Assembly (NCBI GenBank): GCA_945860325.1
Contig: CAMARL010000015.1
Span: 1-18,960, forward strand
Length of the DNA stretch: 18,960 nucleotides
Origin: Spirosoma fluviale
Lineage (GTDB): Bacteria; Bacteroidota; Bacteroidia; Cytophagales; Spirosomataceae
Direction of reading: 5' to 3'
The notes below the pieces were generated by a model, which was not told where the DNA came from, did no database searches, and saw only the letters and a program-made list of their open reading frames with translations. Shown in pieces: positions 16,653 to 18,960 of this stretch (position 1 is the first letter of the stretch; every line of letters starts with the position of its first letter). The translations under genes were made by a program, and so were the position numbers.

Positions 16653-18038
16653 TTAAAGCTCTTTAATTTCAGATACGACTTTTGCAATAGTTTGTTTAGC
16701 ATCTCCAAATAGCATAAGGCAATTCGGGTAACCAAACAATTCATTTTCTACTCCAGCATACCCTTTTCCCATACTCCGTTTGCTCACGATGATTGTTCTT
16801 GCCTTGTGGGCACTCAATATTGGCATTCCAAAAATTGGACTTTGAGGATTGGTTTCTGCCGCTGGATTAACCACATCATTTGCTCCCACAATAAAGACCA
16901 AATCAGTATTTGAAAATTCATTATTTATTTCATCCATCTCAATTAATTTATCATAGGATATATTAGCCTCAGCTAATAATACATTCATATGGCCTGGCAT
17001 TCTACCCGCTACAGGATGTATGGCAAATTTAAAACTGATATTTCTTTTTTCACATTGCTCCATCAGCTCTCTAATAACGTGTTGAGCTTGCGCCACGGCC
17101 ATTCCATAGCCTGGAACCACGATAACCGATGATGCACTGTCAAATAACATGGCGGCTTCCTCTACGCCAACTTCCTTGACAATAATGGAAGGTCCTTCAG
17201 TTTGTTCGCCTGCTACCGTTTGACCAAATCCACCTAATAGAACATTCACCAGCGATCGATTCATGGCTTTACACATGATTTGTGTTAATATGATTCCGGA
17301 TGCTCCTACAAGTGCACCTGCTACAATTAATACATTATTATTTAAAATAAAACCTGTGGTGCAAGCGGCCATTCCTGAATATGAATTTAATAGGGAGATC
17401 ACAACAGGCATATCTGCTCCACCAATCGGGATGACCGTTAATATGCCAAGCAATAGTGATATCAAAACTAAAACAACCATTAAATTAATATCCGATGGAT
17501 TCATCCATGTAGCCACTGAAGCTAGTATAAATGATATCAACATGACTAAATTTAGAGGATGCTGACCTTTAAATGTGATAGGACTTCCTGTAATTCGACC
17601 ATTCAATTTCAAAAAAGCCACCATTGAGCCCGTAAAGGTGATACCGCCGATAAATACACTTAGTATAATGCTGACTAAAATTATGATATCAATGTTTGCA
17701 ACCGTTATTTGACTTTTTAACCAATAATCTGAAATGGCCACTGCTACGGAAGCCAGTCCACCAAATCCATTGAATAGTGCCACCATTTCTGGGATTTGAG
17801 TCATTTCTACCTTGTAAGCATAATAAAGGCCTATCAGTGAACCAATAATGATACAGATAAAAATTTCTACCATGGAAATGACCTCAATTTGCATTAATGT
17901 GGCTATTATGGCGATGAGCATTCCTACCGAAGAAAGTAAATTTCCCGCCCGCGCATCTTTCGTTTTATTCATCATTTTAATCCCAATGATGAATAAAACA
18001 GAAGAAAATAAATACAGAAGTTGGATTGTTATATTCAT
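16653..18038 (-). CDS. pntB: Proton-translocating NAD(P) transhydrogenase subunit beta
   Basis: PntB forms part of the membrane proton channel and the NADP(H)-binding domain of transhydrogenase, which uses the proton gradient to drive hydride transfer from NADH to NADP+. The 461-residue length matches the E. coli protein (462). Residues about 1-265 are hydrophobic with around nine membrane helices, including KVEMTQIPEMVALFNGFGG and IGGADMPVVISLLNSYSG. Residues about 285-461 form the NADP(H) domain: VVPGYGMAVAQAQ, HPVAGRMPGHMNVLLAEA, VGANDVVNPAA and KRSMGKGYAGVENELF. The residue aligned with E. coli His91, a proton-channel residue, is Asn90. It starts 4 nt after pntAB. Confidence 0.97.
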   Translation of the reverse strand: MNITIQLLYLFSSVLFIIGIKMMNKTKDARAGNLLSSVGMLIAIIATLMQIEVISMVEIFICIIIGSLIGLYYAYKVEMTQIPEMVALFNGFGGLASVAVAISDYWLKSQITVANIDIIILVSIILSVFIGGITFTGSMVAFLKLNGRITGSPITFKGQHPLNLVMLISFILASVATWMNPSDINLMVVLVLISLLLGILTVIPIGGADMPVVISLLNSYSGMAACTTGFILNNNVLIVAGALVGASGIILTQIMCKAMNRSLVNVLLGGFGQTVAGEQTEGPSIIVKEVGVEEAAMLFDSASSVIVVPGYGMAVAQAQHVIRELMEQCEKRNISFKFAIHPVAGRMPGHMNVLLAEANISYDKLIEMDEINNEFSNTDLVFIVGANDVVNPAAETNPQSPIFGMPILSAHKARTIIVSKRSMGKGYAGVENELFGYPNCLMLFGDAKQTIAKVVSEIKEL

Positions 18039-18042
18039 TTTT

Positions 18043-18327
18043 TTATTTCTTGAACATTTTAAGCATTCGGTCCGTCACAGCATAGCCGCCAACTACATTA
18101 ATGGTGGCTAATACAAGTGCGATCATCCCCATCCACTTGCTTACTGTTGTATATCCTAATTCATTACAAGCCAGTAATGCGCCTACAATGGTAATTCCAG
18201 ATATGGCATTGGAACCTGACATGAGAGGAGTATGTAGCGTAGGGGGAACCTTAGCGATTAATTCGAAACCTAGGTAACTAGCCAAAACTAGCACGTATAT
18301 TAAAATAATGAGTGAGTCAATAGACAT
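18043..18327 (-). CDS. pntAB: NAD(P) transhydrogenase alpha subunit, membrane part (PntAB / alpha-2)
   Basis: A 94-residue polypeptide of three hydrophobic helices, corresponding to the membrane C-terminal part of E. coli PntA. The conserved segment VPPTLHTPLMSGSNAISG is present (residues about 27-44). It is encoded as a separate gene, giving the three-subunit Rhodospirillum rubrum-like arrangement. It starts 16 nt after pntAA and ends 4 nt before pntB. Confidence 0.95.
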   Translation of the reverse strand: MSIDSLIILIYVLVLASYLGFELIAKVPPTLHTPLMSGSNAISGITIVGALLACNELGYTTVSKWMGMIALVLATINVVGGYAVTDRMLKMFKK

Positions 18328-18343
18328 AATGAATTATTTAAAT

Positions 18344-18960
18344 TTATTTTAAAATTGATGCGGTAAATTCATGCACTAGTTTACCTTGATGCGTAATAAG
18401 TGAGCCTTTAGTGATTTCCTCTTCCATTTCCCAAAGAAAAGATTCAGGGGTGGCTAAATGTAAAATTAATGCACTGATGTTAGTGGCATATAATTGACTG
18501 GCATTGGTCGATAATAATGAAGGAAGGTTAGCAACTCCAATCAAGGTAACGCCATGTTTAACGACTGTTTTATTTATTTCAGAAATGGCACAATTTCCTC
18601 CTGACTCGACGGCTAAATCCACAATCACTGAACCCATTTTCATGGATTTGACCATCTCTTCTGTGACTAAAATTGGCGCCTTTTTTCCTATGACAAGGGC
18701 CGTCGTGATCACGATATCAGCATCCTTTATTTTATCCTCGATTAATTTTTTCTGTTTTGCTAAAAATTCAGCCGATATTTCACTTGCGTAGCCACCTTCA
18801 ACTTTTACCTGATCAACTCCTTCGACACTCAAAAAACGTCCTCCTAAGGATTCTACCTGCTCTTTTGTCTCTGGTCGCACATCACTTACTTCTACTACAG
18901 CTCCCAATCTTTTAGCCGTTGCAATAGCTTGCAAGCCAGCCACACCTGCGCCAAAAATCA
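18344..18960 (-). CDS. pntA: NAD(P) transhydrogenase alpha subunit, NAD(H)-binding part (PntAA; N-terminus beyond window)
   Basis: This is the C-terminal 205 or so residues of the soluble NAD(H)-binding subunit; the frame runs off the right edge. The visible part opens with the Rossmann dinucleotide motif FGAGVAGLQAIATAKRLGA, then SDVRPETKEQVESLGG, the alanine-dehydrogenase-like VIVDLAVESGGNCAISE, and a C-terminal LWEMEEEITKGSLITHQGK. A GTG at 18943 is internal, since the residues before it complete the GxGxxG motif. The protein ends before any membrane helix, confirming a split alpha subunit. The operon promoter lies outside the window. Confidence 0.95.
   Translation of the reverse strand, partial: IFGAGVAGLQAIATAKRLGAVVEVSDVRPETKEQVESLGGRFLSVEGVDQVKVEGGYASEISAEFLAKQKKLIEDKIKDADIVITTALVIGKKAPILVTEEMVKSMKMGSVIVDLAVESGGNCAISEINKTVVKHGVTLIGVANLPSLLSTNASQLYATNISALILHLATPESFLWEMEEEITKGSLITHQGKLVHEFTASILK

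Overview
The window is AT-rich and reads as ordinary core chromosome of a Bacteroidota bacterium, most likely of the Cytophagales type. Four things point there: the ruvA-sprA-gcvH gene order, a giant SprA translocon of the type IX secretion system (T9SS), a fused lpxC/fabZ gene, and a GldF-type gliding permease. Promoter-like sequences also fit the Bacteroidota pattern (TTTG ... TAnnTTTG). Genus cannot be fixed from sequence alone. I see no transposase, integrase, phage gene, CRISPR array or rRNA.

Layout, plus strand (1-11223): the 3' part of ruvA (Holliday junction branch migration), sprA (about 7.1 kb), gcvH (glycine cleavage H protein) with its own likely promoter and a clear terminator. 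A tight run of four genes follows: a dihydroorotase-like protein with an eroded metal site, two small membrane proteins (the second DUF4199-like) and gldF. Gaps inside this run are 0, 2 and 1 nt.

Minus strand (11202-16331): an HD-domain phosphohydrolase, lpxD, lpxC/fabZ, lpxA and a small ABC ATPase, read right to left with gaps of 40, 24, 10 and 10 nt. This looks like one operon centred on lipid A synthesis. LpxA adds the first acyl chain, LpxC deacetylates, LpxD adds the second acyl chain, and the FabZ half serves the 3-hydroxyacyl-ACP branch point. The last minus-strand gene overlaps the 3' end of gldF tail to tail by 22 bp.

16476-16630 holds a tRNA with anticodon CAT, a 9-bp-arm palindrome at its 5' edge and a strong bidirectional terminator. 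16653-18960 (minus strand) holds a three-gene proton-translocating NAD(P) transhydrogenase: pntAA (cut by the window edge), pntAB and pntB.

No convincing undescribed system is visible. The items most worth a second look are the degenerate dihydroorotase homologue with its membrane-protein partners, the ABC ATPase lacking the usual Q-loop and H-loop residues, gldF without an adjacent gldG, and the palindrome over the predicted tRNA transcription start.
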